64,000 nt of DNA from Anisakis pegreffii. Its lineage: Eukaryota > Nematoda > Chromadorea > Rhabditida > Anisakidae. Of this stretch, positions 48,823 to 61,718 are shown in pieces. Both the position numbers and the translations under genes were made by a program. Positions within the stretch are counted from its first letter, which is position 1, and the number at the start of each line of letters is the position of its first letter. The notes beneath the pieces are model-generated. The model made no database searches. It was not told where the DNA came from and worked only from the letters and a program-made list of their open reading frames with translations. Location: NCBI GenBank assembly GCA_035041965.1, contig JAPYMA010000161.1, positions 40,172-104,171 on the forward strand, given 5' to 3'.

Positions 48823-51800
48823 ATGTTTTATGATGTCTGCAAGAAACGAAGCTCCATTAAACTCTTCCTGCTCATTATTGTGCTCTCTCTGAACTCCATC
48901 ATTCTATTCTATCAAGCCACTCAGCCAAGGTTACGTGATCTGTTCTTGATCAGTTATTCACTTCATGTTCTATGACAGTTTCACTGTCGAATCATCCCTG
49001 ATCGATTATGAAATTTAGAGAATTTCTGGTCTATGATGCACAAGTGAAGAATCATTTTTTGTGTTATTATTCCAATTTTCTTGTATTTGAAACACAAAAT
49101 ACGAAAGCGCCATGTTTCATTTGAAAGCAACGCCATTTTCCGTGCAATATTCAAACGTCATCACATCTGCTTGCCATTCCAGAGGTGACGAATACTCCGT
49201 TGAAGAACAACTCGAAACGGTCGATCATATCCCTTCGGAGATACCCCCAAAGTATTGTGATCACATCTCAACGGCAAAACCGCAGTCCGAAGAAGTTATT
49301 CGTTTTGCTGAGAACTGGCGCTATCCATTGCCAAAAGAAGATGTGATTCTGTCAATACCGACACTTCAAGCGAGGTGTGAATCCTCATTATTCACTGAAC
49401 TTATCATATTACTTTTTAACTGTAAGTGAACCAAATTTAATAGTTCTCGAATCTGATCAAAATATGAAATTCGATCGAAACCTTGGGCATGTCGAGAACA
49501 AATAATGGGATTCTCTGAAACTTCGAAAGCCCCACCGGTTCATTGAATGATTAGAATTTTGAGACGAAATAACTTCAATATGATATAATGCAACAGAATT
49601 TTTTTTTCATTTTCATGGTGGTCTGATCAGTTTATTTACGAAACATGGTCATAAATTATCAGCAAACTTATTTCAATGTTTCATATTTGAGATGTGAATT
49701 CATCAAGGAGAGATTTCATTTCAATGATTCTCCACTCTCTGACGAGGAAAAAGACTTCCCACTAGCATACGGAATATTGGTTCATCGATGGTACATACAA
49801 GTAACATCTTTTGAGCTATTTGCCACCTTCCATTCAATCACATTTCTTGTTCACATAACTCGAATATGTGAATCTTTTGTCATGAATCCGCAAACTTATC
49901 GCTTCCTTACCGTATCAGATACTACTTTTCATTGACGTTCTCATCTCACAATCCGCAATGAAATAGTTACTCATATTGTTTAATAAGTCATTGTCCCGCA
50001 TTCTCCAGCCGAGAGCAGAACCAACGATGCTGCATAGTTTTCGTTATTTCGTTGCAAATTTTCCTATTTTTCTAATAAGAGTTAGTGAAACAAAAAAAAA
50101 ACATCATACACACAACTCAGACTCTCTGTTGAGAATTAGAAAAATACATGGTCATCTAAAGGTGAATATAAATTTCAGGTATACTATTTGTTAAGTGCGA
50201 TTTATCATCCACAAAACGCCTATTGTATTGTAATCGATAATAAGACTTCAAGAAAATTCAAACAAACGATATTCCTGTTAGGCGAATGCTTTCGAAACGT
50301 TCAAGTCATTGTGAGTGAGGGAATTTGCTTTTTGTCTTTCATTGATTGATCACAAATGTGTCGAAGTGACATTGTCATCTGCCAGCTATGCCAACGAAAA
50401 GCCATCACTCGATAAGGTTCAGCTCAATTGTTGATCGTTCATTACCCGATGATAGCGTTTGCAATACTTCAGAACGGTCCTACAATACACCACTGCGGTA
50501 ACAGTGTTCTTGATGCGGTACTATCGTGCCTCGGCATTTTAACAACATCCAATCATCCGTGGAAGTACTATCAAGTAGGTGATTTGTTACCGAGTTTTAA
50601 ATTGTTTCTTCATCTGCTCAGAAACGATTGCACATGCACAGCAATTGAACCGTTCACTTATTCTAATTCCGTTCACAGTATCTTTCAGGAGTTGATCTTC
50701 CGCTTAGAACGAACGCTGAAATGGTGCGAATATTCAAACGTCTTAATGGATCCATAAATGCGGAAGTATTGAAAATGGTCGACGTGCGACCACTTGAGAA
50801 GTTTTACAGTTGGATTCGGCCGACCGTTTGTTGCTTTTTTTCATTTGATTGGCCTTAATGGAGACATAATATTCCTTCGAATAGACAGACGGCTTCCTCC
50901 ACCGTCAAAAATCAAAGGAGTAATATCATGGAAAAAATATGTGATTATCGTTGCAAAGGAAATTCAATGTCAACCGCCTAACTCAGCTGCCTTTTAAAGT
51001 CAACTTTTACAGTTTAGTGAGTGAATACGATAGATTCTTCGCTGTCCAAAGCTATTAGTAATTCCGAATGCGAGCATCAAATATCAAATGTGAATGGCAC
51101 TGCATGATGCAGCTTACGACGAAAGTTTTTTTTTTTGGCATTTAAATAGTCATGCATTCAAGTGAATCACTCATGGCAGGCAATCGTTACCTTATTATGT
51201 GTTCTACGGGACAAATGACCTTCAATGTCAGAATTTCAGAACGAAATCGAACCAACTTTCGGACTGAAGCTCATAAAATCGAGTTTGTCTGCAACGTTCA
51301 GTCGAGAAACAGCACGATTCTTTGTGAACAGCGCGCAGTCGAGAGCAGTACGAGCATTCTTACGTACAAAACGACTGATTTGTCCTGATGAATATTTTTG
51401 GCTCACGCTAGCCGGTAATCCAAAACGTTAGCTCTTTCTATCATATCGCCTGTGAGTGAACAACCTAAAAACTGGTCTTCCAGTTTCATAGCATTTTTAT
51501 CATTGTGCAATGACAAAAAAACTTTAGTTAATAATCTGCAATTGGCAACATGTGTTTCTTCATGCAATTTCCAAGTATTATTACGTTCTTGCTCTCAAAC
51601 AAGCCCGAGTGGTAGGTGATCTGTTTGAAGATGTTAAACTACCTGCTAGTTTTGACGCCAATAAACTGTTGAATGATGTCGAGAGGAGGCGAGAAATGGA
51701 TAAATTGAAAATGCCGTCAGATAATATATCCGTCCCTTATTACATCTCACGATATCAACGATGGATTGATCGATTCAACGTGATCGTCTCTGCAAAACCT

Positions 51801-52286
51801 TGTTATGGTAAAACTGCTCGTAAACACGCACTGCATTACACTACATGCTCTTTATTTAACATGACTCCAATCAATCAAGTTATTTTTGATTATTCGCCTA
51901 TTAGTGCACTTTTGGAAACAACCATCGTTAAGAAATCTGGTAGATGCATCAATCAGAAGATTCACATATTCGCACTGAAAATTAAATGTATTGAAGAGCG
52001 AAAAAAATTTAAACGAATCAACATTGCAGGTAAATACGTGCATTATTCATGCGTATTTGGAGTTCGGGATGTACCGTATCTATTGGAACGACCCGAACTA
52101 GTTGTTCATAAACTTTATATCACCTATCAACCAGCATCTTTCTTTTGCCTCTATAAGATGGTTCGAGAACGAGCCCTCAACAACACTCACGATTATCATT
52201 TCAATGATGAGCCATATGGTGATATCCCTGGTGCAAGAATTATGCGGCGTCAAAGTGTCAGTGATTGGGCGAATGCAGCAATATAA
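48823..52286 (+). CDS. GT14 glycosyltransferase (Core-2/I-branching enzyme family)
   Basis: Nine exons join in phase to 1344 nt, 447 residues: 48823-48929, 49183-49374, 49692-49800, 50179-50310, 50473-50578, 50689-50777, 51240-51414, 51631-51807 and 52030-52286. The 50777/51240 junction is the least certain. Exon 1 gives a type II anchor (KLFLLIIVLSLNSIILF near residues 13-29). Family blocks (PF02485): FPLAYGILVHR; LSAIYHPQNAYCIVIDNK; WKYYQVGVDLPLRTN; MVRIFKRLNGSIN; KSSLSATFSRETARFFV; EYFWLTLAG; PYYISRYQRW; CYGKYVHYSCVFGVRDVP; RPELVVHKLY. These enzymes add GlcNAc or related sugars to O-glycans in the Golgi; nematodes have many copies. Donor and acceptor sugars cannot be assigned. Intron 8 (51808-52029) is 222 nt, a multiple of three, without an in-frame stop. 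A pyrimidine-AG site at 48744 may be the trans-splice acceptor. Confidence 0.87.
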
Positions 52287-52853
52287 TTGTTCAAGGTCTT
52301 AGTTTATGTTAAGGTTAACACTACGGAATTTTTTCAACGTCCGAAACATTATGGGTGATAAATAATATTATGAGTGATAAATATCACTGAAGAATGAAAA
52401 CAGATATTATATGATTATGAAGTAACTCGCTTGTCTCTAATAGTAAGTCATTTGCTAACGCAGACGATGAGATTTGGTAAGGAGGGTAACTTCTTGTTTT
52501 GTTGAAGCGTTTCTAGAAACGCTTTGTCTGATCAATTTTTCTCCTCAGGTACCTTTTCGAATGTACTTTGTGGGATTTGATCCACAGCAGACGAATCAGA
52601 TCACTTTGAATCGATATGTAAACTAGATCACAGACGTTGATCGAGAATTTCGCACAATTGTTTGTGATCCCATGTTATCTGAAACTGTCTCCATGATTAT
52701 TTCGTATGGTCAGAGTTTCATTGCAAACTTTTCGACGCAATAAAATTTTCTTACAAATGCAATGTTACACATTCAACAAACATCAGACAAGACAAAGTAT
52801 TTACTAACAATCAGTTTATCACAACCAAAACAATGTCATATCTTACCACGTTC
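52287..52853. other. Space between convergent genes
   Basis: Between the GT14 stop and the FKBP-like stop. AT-rich, no gene seen; an AATAAA lies at 52741 on the plus strand. Confidence 0.45.
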
Positions 52854-54118
52854 TCAAAGTTCCTCCTTTTTGCCTTCATTTAACACTTCATTCACGATTA
52901 TCAACTTAGCCAGTTCGATATCGAATCGTAAATATGAATTCGGCGGTATCACTAGTGGACGTTCCTTTTCACCGTATGCTTCTACAATGAATAATGGAGA
53001 ACTGATGTTCACATCTTGAAATACGATCTCTACCCATCGAAATTTCAAAAATATTTCAAGTGAATTGAAATTTGAGGAGATTTATGCGGTTTCCGGTCAA
53101 TCTGCCTAAAGACATTTTGCCTAACGGACCGTTTGCCTAACTTACGGTTTTTGAATGGATTTTTCACGTAACAGGCAAACTGTCCGTAAGGCAAATAGTG
53201 CGTTAGGCAAATTGTCGTTAGGCAACGCGTCTTTAGGCAAACTGTCGTTAGGCAAAATGCCTTTAGGCAGATTGATCGATCACGGTTTCATGCATTCAAT
53301 CCATTGATATTGAGAATTAGAAGTGTTAAAGTAGATCTTATCTGATCAAAAGAAACAAGGAAGTGTGAAAATCGTTCATTTGAACGAACCTACCTAAATC
53401 GGGTGGTATGATAACTTTTGATGAATGGGAACAAACAGCACGGTTCTGAATCTCAAAACCTCTTTTTTGCATCTCAAAAACGAACCTCTTTTCATTTCAC
53501 TTCAAAATTTTTGAATGACTTCTGCAAGCAAAATTATTTGTAGCAAAGCACTCATGCTTATCAGTTAAGTGGTGATAACTATTTCCATAAGATCGCATTC
53601 AACTGTCCAGATGCCAGTTTGAAGATGAATGGCTTTTTACGTGCCTCACTGGTGTGAAGAAATGGACCATGTAAGGGAATGAATTTGAGAACGTGTTTGT
53701 TTGGACCTAGGATACCTAGTCTGGTTTATGCCTAGCCCGTTTACAATACAGCCATACGGATCACAATTGACGATGAATAACAGGATGACGCCGGTAGTTC
53801 GCAGACCGGATTCGACGGTAGTAGTACCTCCAAGCCTTCTTACCTACGGTAACTAGCTACGCCCACAAATTACGGTAGCTAGCCACGCCCACACTTAACG
53901 AAAACGTTACGAATTGAGTAAAGATACGAACAGTTGAAAAATCAGAAACGGTCACACACATTTATTTGTTAAGTGACGCGGAATGATCGATGCAAATTTA
54001 TTATTTAACTTAATCTCACGTTGTAAGTGTTAGATCACAACTTGCAAGCTTTGTCATGCTTACAGGCTAAAGAAAGACCATCTGGACTACGCACATGCAC
54101 CCATAAATTTCTCGTCAT
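52854..54118 (-). CDS. FKBP-type peptidyl-prolyl isomerase-like gene, divergent, C-terminal KEEL
   Basis: The two last exons are well supported: 53445-53394 and 52981-52854, in phase. They encode SSKVIIPPDL, then AYGEKERPLVIPPNSYLRF and DIELAKLI, the last strands of an FKBP fold. The C terminus, KKEEL, resembles an ER-retention signal. Upstream pieces on the same strand fit the family: 53648-53603 (KKPFIFKLASGQ) and 54118-54064 (LWVHVRSPDGLSLA, comparable to the VHY.G...DG strand). Their splice phases do not match each other, and the usual GWD..L block before the C-terminal exons was not found. FKBPs catalyse proline isomerisation and help folding, here perhaps in the ER. Either exons are missing from this model, or the gene is decaying. 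No signal peptide was found. Confidence 0.5.
53097..53275. repeat. Foldback element of 15-16-bp TGCCTAA/TTAGGCA units
   Basis: The left arm has GCCTA at 53104, 53119 and 53135. The right arm has the reverse, AGGCA, at 53173, 53189, 53205, 53220, 53235, 53250 and 53265. The outer ends are inverted repeats of about 30 bp (TCAATCTGCCTAAAG on the left against its complement on the right). This can fold into a long hairpin. It has the build of a foldback or MITE-like element. No coding content. Confidence 0.85.
53830..53905 (+). repeat. Short direct repeat containing CTAGCTACGCCCACA
   Basis: Two adjacent copies of TACGGTAACTAGCTACGCCC and TACGGTAGCTAGCCACGCCC, about 30 bp apart. Confidence 0.7.
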
Positions 54119-54769
54119 GTTGGCCCCATCCACCTTTAGTAGCCACCACCAATGATAATATCAATGGAGAGAATTTCTATGAGAGCATGAATAGCAATCA
54201 GCGAATGAAATCGTTGTATCAAACTGTCCACTACTAGTATCACTGCCCACTACTACTATCACCTCGTAATAATAAATAATCAACGTAATTGTGATCAACC
54301 TTAAACTTAATCAATTCATGTCTAAACAACACTGAAACCATCCGATTCATTATAGTATTTGCATGAGTAATCGCTCATTTCCTCGCAATTTTCAAATCAG
54401 CAAACCAGATACTGTGCGAGACTTTGATGTAAAATATCGCCTACGGCATCCGATGAAAAACCGAGGTTTTTTCGATGGCACACTCTGCACAAAGGAAAAA
54501 ATTGAGCAGAAGTCATAGACGGTTGCTTTTCCTGTGCATACCCCTAACTATCAAACACTGATGGTCATTCAATCCTTCTGATCTGATCATAGGAGTTACC
54601 TTCGCTTGCATTAAACATCATACTATAAATGCCTATTCGTTATATCGCTTTCCCATCTTACAACGAATAAATGTCCTAACAAGAAAGATATGGAACACTT
54701 TAGAGTCCATGATTCGGAGTTTTTCAAATAATGAACAACAGAAAATTAACACCACTACTTTTCTGAATG

Positions 54770-55690
54770 CAGAGATTCAGCTCGATCGATTATTGTGAAG
54801 AAATTGATATCCTACTGGTCAAAGCTGAGAGTACGGGAGGCCCGAATTTGATAACCTGAAAAGCATCAGGTAAATAGCTACAACTCCTCGTAGAAGTCGA
54901 ATTCCTCGTAAATTTTTTCATTTTCAGAAAGCAGATATTCTGCTCAATCGAATCAAGTATGAACATTGATATCATACCTGGCAAAACTGAGAAGACGCTA
55001 GGATAGAATGAATCAAAGCTGTATTTATATTCAAATGAATAATAACTATTGATCTATAGTGATCAAAGGCATGTCAACGAGCACCTCAGCGCTAGTTGAG
55101 ACAGCTTTAAAAAAATAGCTAGATCTCCTCAATAAAGCAAAATCGTTCAGCAGAATATATGATTTTCTCCATCTAGAGGTTCTGCTCGATCGATTGGTGT
55201 GAAGAAATTGTTTTGTTACTGGTCAAAGCTGAGGGTAAGGTAGGCTTGAATCTCTTTACTCGAACAGCGTCAGAAAAATTGATTTTTGTCCTCGAAAAGT
55301 TTAAATTTTCAAGCCAGTATTTCAATATTAGAAAGAAGAGATTCTGCTCGATCGAACGGTGGATAAATGATGATATGTTTCCTTGCAGAGCTGAGGAGAC
55401 GGTGAGCTTGAGTACTTCAAACTCAAATTTCTATAGTTATGTATAGCCTCTCAATTGATCTATAGTGATCATAGGGGAATGTGAATGAGCGACTCAGCGC
55501 TAGTTGAGATAGCTTTAAAAAATAGCTAGATTTCCTCAACAAAGCAAAATTGCTCAGCAGAATATATGATTTTCTCTATCTAGAGGTTCTGCTCGATCGA
55601 TTGGTGTGAAGAAATTGTTTTGTTACTGGTCAAAGTTGAGGGTACGGTAGGCTTGAATCTCTTTACTTGAACAGCATCACAAAAATTGTA
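54770..55690 (+). repeat. Left arm of a large inverted repeat array
   Basis: Diverged units share GCTCGATCGA, then GTGTGAAGAAATTG, CTGGTCAAAGCTGAG and GTAGGCTTGAAT. Copies of the core start near 54781, 54942, 55185, 55347 and 55591. The blocks at 55049-55282 and 55456-55687 are the closest pair, about 405 bp apart. No protein motif was recognised in any frame. Confidence 0.85.
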
Positions 55691-56089
55691 TATCTCCGAT
55701 TAGAATCGAATTCTCTTTAGCGACGAAGACGAAACGTGAATGGCGAACGTACAATTTACTCATATGATCGACAGTAATATTCGTAAGAAAAATGTTTTGA
55801 GCAGTTATAAGACTGGTTAATGTATGATTAAAAGCATCACGTGATGTAGATGATATGATATACACATTACAAAAGCTTGAATTTTCAATGTAATCATGAA
55901 AGAGATAATATGCATGATAGGTTACAGACATTACGGCAAAGAAGCATGCGTAAGATGGTCGTAAATAAGACCATTCGCAACATCTTCCATAATTCCTTGT
56001 AGTCACCTTTTTTGTCCGAAAATGAAATTTTTTACCGAGAAATTCTGCGGTTACGAGGAGATATGGCTAATTTCCTAATGCTATAGGGG

Positions 56090-57090
56090 TTACCGCACTG
56101 AAGCCTAATGTACTCTCAGCTTTGCCCAGTAGCATATCAATTTGTTCACACCGACCGATCGAGCAGATTCTCTGAATTCAGAAAAAAATATATTTTGTCG
56201 AGCGATTTTGCTTATTTGAGGAATGTAGCTAATTTATTAAAGCTCGCTCAACTAGCGCAATGGTGCTCATTGATATGCATTTGCTCACTATAGATCAATA
56301 GATATTATGCATTGCTATTCAAATATAGGTTTGATAACTTCAAACCTACCGTCTTCTCAGGTTTGCTCAGTAACATATTGATGTTTGTAATGTATTCGAT
56401 TGAGCACAATCTCTGCTTCATGAAAATGAAAACTTTGTCGAGAAATTCTGCTTTTACGAGGAGATATGGCTATTTTCCTGATGCTATAGTGGTTACCACA
56501 CTCAAGCCTACCGTACTCTCACCATTGCCCAGTAGCACATCAATTTCTTCACACCAATCGATCGAGCAGAGTCTCCGAATTCAGAAAAATATATATTTTG
56601 CCGTGCGATATTGCTTACTTGAGCAGATTTAGCCATTTTCTTAGACCTATCTCAAATAGATAGCGCGGTCGCGCTCATTCAAACAAATTGATCACTCCAG
56701 ATCAATCAATACGTTCATATAGCAAATGGTGGATTGCGGTCTTCGAGCTAAGCGCCTTCTCCGGCTTGCCCAGGAGAATGTGAATTTCTTTCCATTGTTC
56801 GATCCAGCGGAACCTCTAGATTCAGAATATTATAAATTTTCCTCTTCAATTCGGCTTTCTGGAGAGATTTAGGTGTTTTATTAATGAAGTTCTTTGCAGC
56901 ATTCGATTGCTCAGAATCCCTGCTCTAAGTATATTATATATTTGGCTGAGCAATTACGAAGCGATGACGAGTTACAGCTGTTTTCACATTGCTATACGGG
57001 TTGCCATCTTCGAGCCTACCGTACTCTCAGTTTTGCCCTGCAACATATGAATATCTGCACACCATTCGTCCGTCGGTATCTCTAGATTTG
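56090..57090 (-). repeat. Right arm of the large inverted repeat array
   Basis: The same units in opposite orientation: cores near 56155, 56395, 56558, 56795 and 57058. They read TTTGCCCAGTAGCATATCAA, then CACACCGACCGATCGAGCAG on the plus strand. About 400 bp of unrelated sequence (55690-56090) separates the arms. An open minus frame of 109 codons there (56006-55677) has no recognised motif. Confidence 0.85.
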
Positions 57091-60000
57091 GAATAATATA
57101 TATTATCCAGCAATTTTGCATACTTCCCTTTGCTACAAATCATTTAGGATGGTTATGTCGTACAGCTGGGCAATTTCATTACTATGGGGCTGTCATGAGC
57201 GAAATCTTCAAAATGGGTCTATCTGCAGTTTTTTTCAGCACTGACTTCAGGAGGTTCTCTTGATTCAAGAAATTTACAGCTCAGTTAAATTCGGTATGTC
57301 ATGTAGCTGATTCTGAGCCGTTTTCTTAGTATCGGGCTAACACGAGCACCGTATTCAAACTAGCAATTCAATGGTGTCCTTTGACTCAGGCATGAAAATA
57401 GACCAATGACAACAGAGAGATTGATTCTCCAATTAGATTATCGGCATAATTGGATTGTTCAACTGTACAACAAATGTTTAGAAATTTCACTGTTTCCTTA
57501 CAATTAAAGTCAGACATTGTTCTTCCGCAGTATACGAGATAATCTCGACAAACACAATCTTCGCTGTTAAATGATACAGTAAAGTAAATGTTTCAGCAAC
57601 CCTTAGAACACAGCAAGTCCGAATGAAGTCATATGTTCTGAAGAGTTCCATGCAAAACCAATGCTCCCGCTCCTTAATGATTCGGGTTTATCCAGCTTAT
57701 CATAAATTGCATTCCCTTTTATGTGACTATCGCTATGGTGAACAATCATGCTTCCTAAACATGGAAATCCATCAGATATGCCAAAAAAATCAGTCTGCCG
57801 AGACTAAAATGAGATAAATGAATGTGCTCATACGTTGATTTCATTCAATTCTCTCATGTAATAGTTAAAACGCTATGCGAATACCATAGAATATCACAAT
57901 TATGTTCCATTAATTAAGCATACGGTCACTCAACTGCGAACAAGCATCCAGAAAGGCTTCCAAATCGTGCTTAGGTCATGCGTTGCTGCAGTTTAGGACC
58001 ATGCTTTACCCAGTGATGATTAGGTGCTTAAATATTGTTGCTTGACTCACAATGCTCTGTTCTTCTGAAAAGAACCATTCCCAAATATAATGAATTTGAC
58101 AGGAGCGAAATAGATTCATTGATCTTGAAAGAGAAATTTCCATTTGAAAATGTGCGTTCCTTACTCGATTATCACAGAATATCGTAACCTTTGTAAACAA
58201 GTTGGATCACTCAACTGCATGAGCATGTCACTTCATAAGCATGTCACTCACTGTCATTCAGCGCAGATGCTGAAATTGATCAATAAATGCTTCACTTACA
58301 ACAATCAACATTCACAAGAACAATGGCTCACTACACTTCTCTTTCATCATTCAATTGGACTTGACCAACTCTCTGGTCACAGCGCTATCATCACTCTATC
58401 GAGAACGTGCAAGTTCATCGATTATTCCACTCTTCCATCAATGTCTTTGTTGACGTGTTATCAGTGTTGACATTTGAACTTCCAATAATGAGTGAAATTT
58501 GTTACAATTATTTGAACAGTCAATATTACCGTCAGAGTGAGATTCGAAAAACTGCATAAGTGAATGATCAAAAATTTTCAAAATAACATTGCAGAATTTT
58601 TCATCCTTTCATATGAAGTCGTCTTGTTTCAATAATGTCGTTCCTGCTGAATTAGAATAGATGCGCTGACCTGTCGAATATCGAAATAATTTGTCAATTA
58701 GCACCATATTCTAAACTTTTTGGGTATTAACAACCTAATAATTGTCATTGATTACCGTTAGCTTATTTGTTTCCGATGCAATCGTCGCTGTCAAAATTCA
58801 ATGCATTAATTTGTCGTCAGCTATTTGAATGTACTGTGATAATTTTCATATTTCCGATCTTAATGTGCTGGATTTCAGGTTTTCCAAAAAGCTTGGTTGA
58901 ATTATTTAGCGGCTTAGTGATTGAATGAAGTGATTAGTAAATGAATTGAAAACAAATTGTAGGTTACAAAGCATGTTCATTTTACTTCATTCATGTTTCA
59001 TTAATATCCTCAGTTTTTTGCTGTTCACAACAAATGCAGAACTTACATTACAATGCACATTCTGAATTTGTTGTGAATAGCAAAAATAATTTTCTGTTTG
59101 ATAGCAATAGTAATTTTGTTTAAAGTGTTTGATTAATTTATCAATGAAATCGATAAATTTTGTCAAATTGTAAGTTTTTCGAAGCGTTCTCTGGAACACT
59201 GAATCATTTACATTTCAAATGCACAACTTAACAGTCAAATAATTTAGCTCAATACGACACAAGTATTTGCGAATCTCAATTGTCATAAATCTTAACAAAC
59301 AGAGATGTGTCATTTAACCTCACATCAAGCTCGCAATACTAGAATACCTTGAGATTTGTTTCGCATCCTCCGGTCTGGGAAAAATTCCTGAGATTCTTTA
59401 ATATTTCAATTATTTTCGAACATTCCAATCAGTTTTTATAATATGATAAATTATAGGTATTTTTTAAAAATAAAATCAACAACAACAGCAGCAACAACAG
59501 AAATAATATTTTATTCGGTATTATCAAACAGCCGCATCGGGAGGTTTCGAATAATTTAATGTGAGTTCTTAATTTCATTTGCATTTCTAATTGTTCTCAT
59601 TTGTTTCGACTTTTTTGTTCCATTTTTCATTCTTACATGGCATTATTATGACGTTCATCTATCATCTGTTCATCCAGTGCAGTTCAAATCATGAGACATT
59701 GACGTTTTTATGGTGATATATTGATCCATTGAAACAGTTCGCGAATTCCATATATCCTCATCCGAATTGATTTGTTCCAATGCTTTCCGCATGCTCGCAA
59801 CATTATTAAATACCCGATGCGCGGTCTCAATTTCGATCTAAATTTCTTCAATCTACATTATTTCATCTTTTCTGTATTGAAGTAAATCCATATTCTTGCA
59901 CGTTTCCGTACACATTGTGTTTCATCAAATGATGCGCGAACGATTTCGGTCTATTCAATTGCGTGGTTATAAATACGTGATTATATCATTGCAATGAAAT

Positions 60001-61718
60001 ATTTCCTAATAAAATGTGGACGAAATTTTGGAATATTGGTGATTTTGGAACGATAAACTCGAATATTCTCGTTCGAACTTGAAAACTGATTTGCAACAAT
60101 TCAAAAATGCTTTATGGTCTGCTGTATAGGCGCTTGATCATTTCCATAAGAACATCAACGTTAGAGCTTATTTAATTGTATCATCAGCCCAGAATTTTTG
60201 ATAATGAAATTGTAATGGATAACTTTTTCGGTTAAATTCTGCACAGTTAGAACTCATTTTGCTCGGTACGATAAAAACTGAATTGCGAATAATTCCTGAA
60301 GCATTTTTCATGTGTTGCGTTTGATTGAACAGTTCATTTGAATATTGGAGCGATCTGTCTAAACACTTTCACCAACTACCGACGTTGGATAATATCATTG
60401 CATGGAGACATTTTGAAGCATAATCAAGCTAAAGCATAATCATGTTGAAATCGTACAATCGAAAAGTGGAACTCGGATTGAGAAAAACTCGAGAAACAAC
60501 TGCTGTCCTCAAAATTTACGCATCATTATACACATGGTCTGTTTCGGATGATCGCTATAAGGGTGATTTTGCAGTACCCAAAAATTTTCCAGTTACCTTT
60601 TTTTCTGGCTGGTATCTTAAATTTTTTTGAAACCAACTCCATGTGATCTTCGAATGCTGTGCTTCAATATTATATTGTAGAGTGAGTGCTGCCCGCTGAG
60701 ATTCTTCGATTGCTTATACAAATGCGTATCTTTCCGATTTTGGTGAATATGATATGATCTTCTTCCACAAATTTTTTGATTTTACTGCCCTCTCCTGAAA
60801 AATTTGCATTTCAATTGAACGTCATTATTGTCACAAAACGGTAAAATAAAACGCAACTTTCATCAAGCAACGTTTGAAGACGATTCAAAACCTGCAAAGT
60901 TCAGAAATTATTGCGTATACTCGGCGATTTGGGCACCCGTAATCGTGCTTAAGAAAACGATCATAATATTGCGTATAAACATAGTCATAATTCAAAATGA
61001 AAGAATTCAATCATATGAATTCATACGACAACTGTCTTCAACAATAACAACACAGTGTTTGAATTAATAATCGTCAATAAACGATCTATGAATATGTAGA
61101 AAAAACCAGTTAAAGAGAGTCCAAAAGCAATTTCCAATTGTCGAACTACTTTGAATTACCTGTTGATGTCTAATTCATTATACGTAAAACATTTTGCTGC
61201 AACATAATTCTTTTGATTCCAATTTTAGCATCTTCTTAGAAGAATTTATCTATGAGTACCTTGCAAGAAAATGAGTACCTTGCAAAGCACTTTGGCAATG
61301 CGATGAGCTTCTCTGATATGGAAATAAATTTTTCGAAATGTTCCATGATTCAACCATCAAATAGCGTGCAGAATCCTTGAACAAAGCGATTTCGATAGCG
61401 TCTGTAAACTGCACACAGAAATATGAATTTGAAAACAACTCAACAGTATTCACCTATCGTTCATCTTCAATCCTCTCCTCATATTATTCTTATTAAATTC
61501 TTAAAGAAAAAGAGCATTTCACGATGGTATTGAAGTTATGATAATTACAATGAATGAAATGAATGAATAGGAAGAGATGCATTAGTAAGGATATATATCT
61601 TATTACGAAATGCAATCAGCACTAAAAAATTAACCACAATTCGCTCCAAGGTTTTGGGGTTCGGGAATAATGAGGGAATATACGAATGTTACAAAAATGA
61701 TTGCTTTCATTTAAGAAG
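57091..61718. other. Stretch without a supported gene
   Basis: Open frames such as 58150-58470 (Cys-containing, with a local TCACT repeat), 58987-59199 minus, 60442-60630 and 60828-61067 lack splice sites and motifs. A CAA/CAG-rich run lies near 59476-59501. Confidence 0.45.

Noticed and set aside
55677..56006. 109-codon minus frame between the arms of the inverted repeat array
   Set aside because: No motif; partly reads into the repeat arm; probably chance.
58144..58470. 108-codon plus frame
   Set aside because: Composition driven by local TCACT/CATG repeats; no splice sites or homology recognised.
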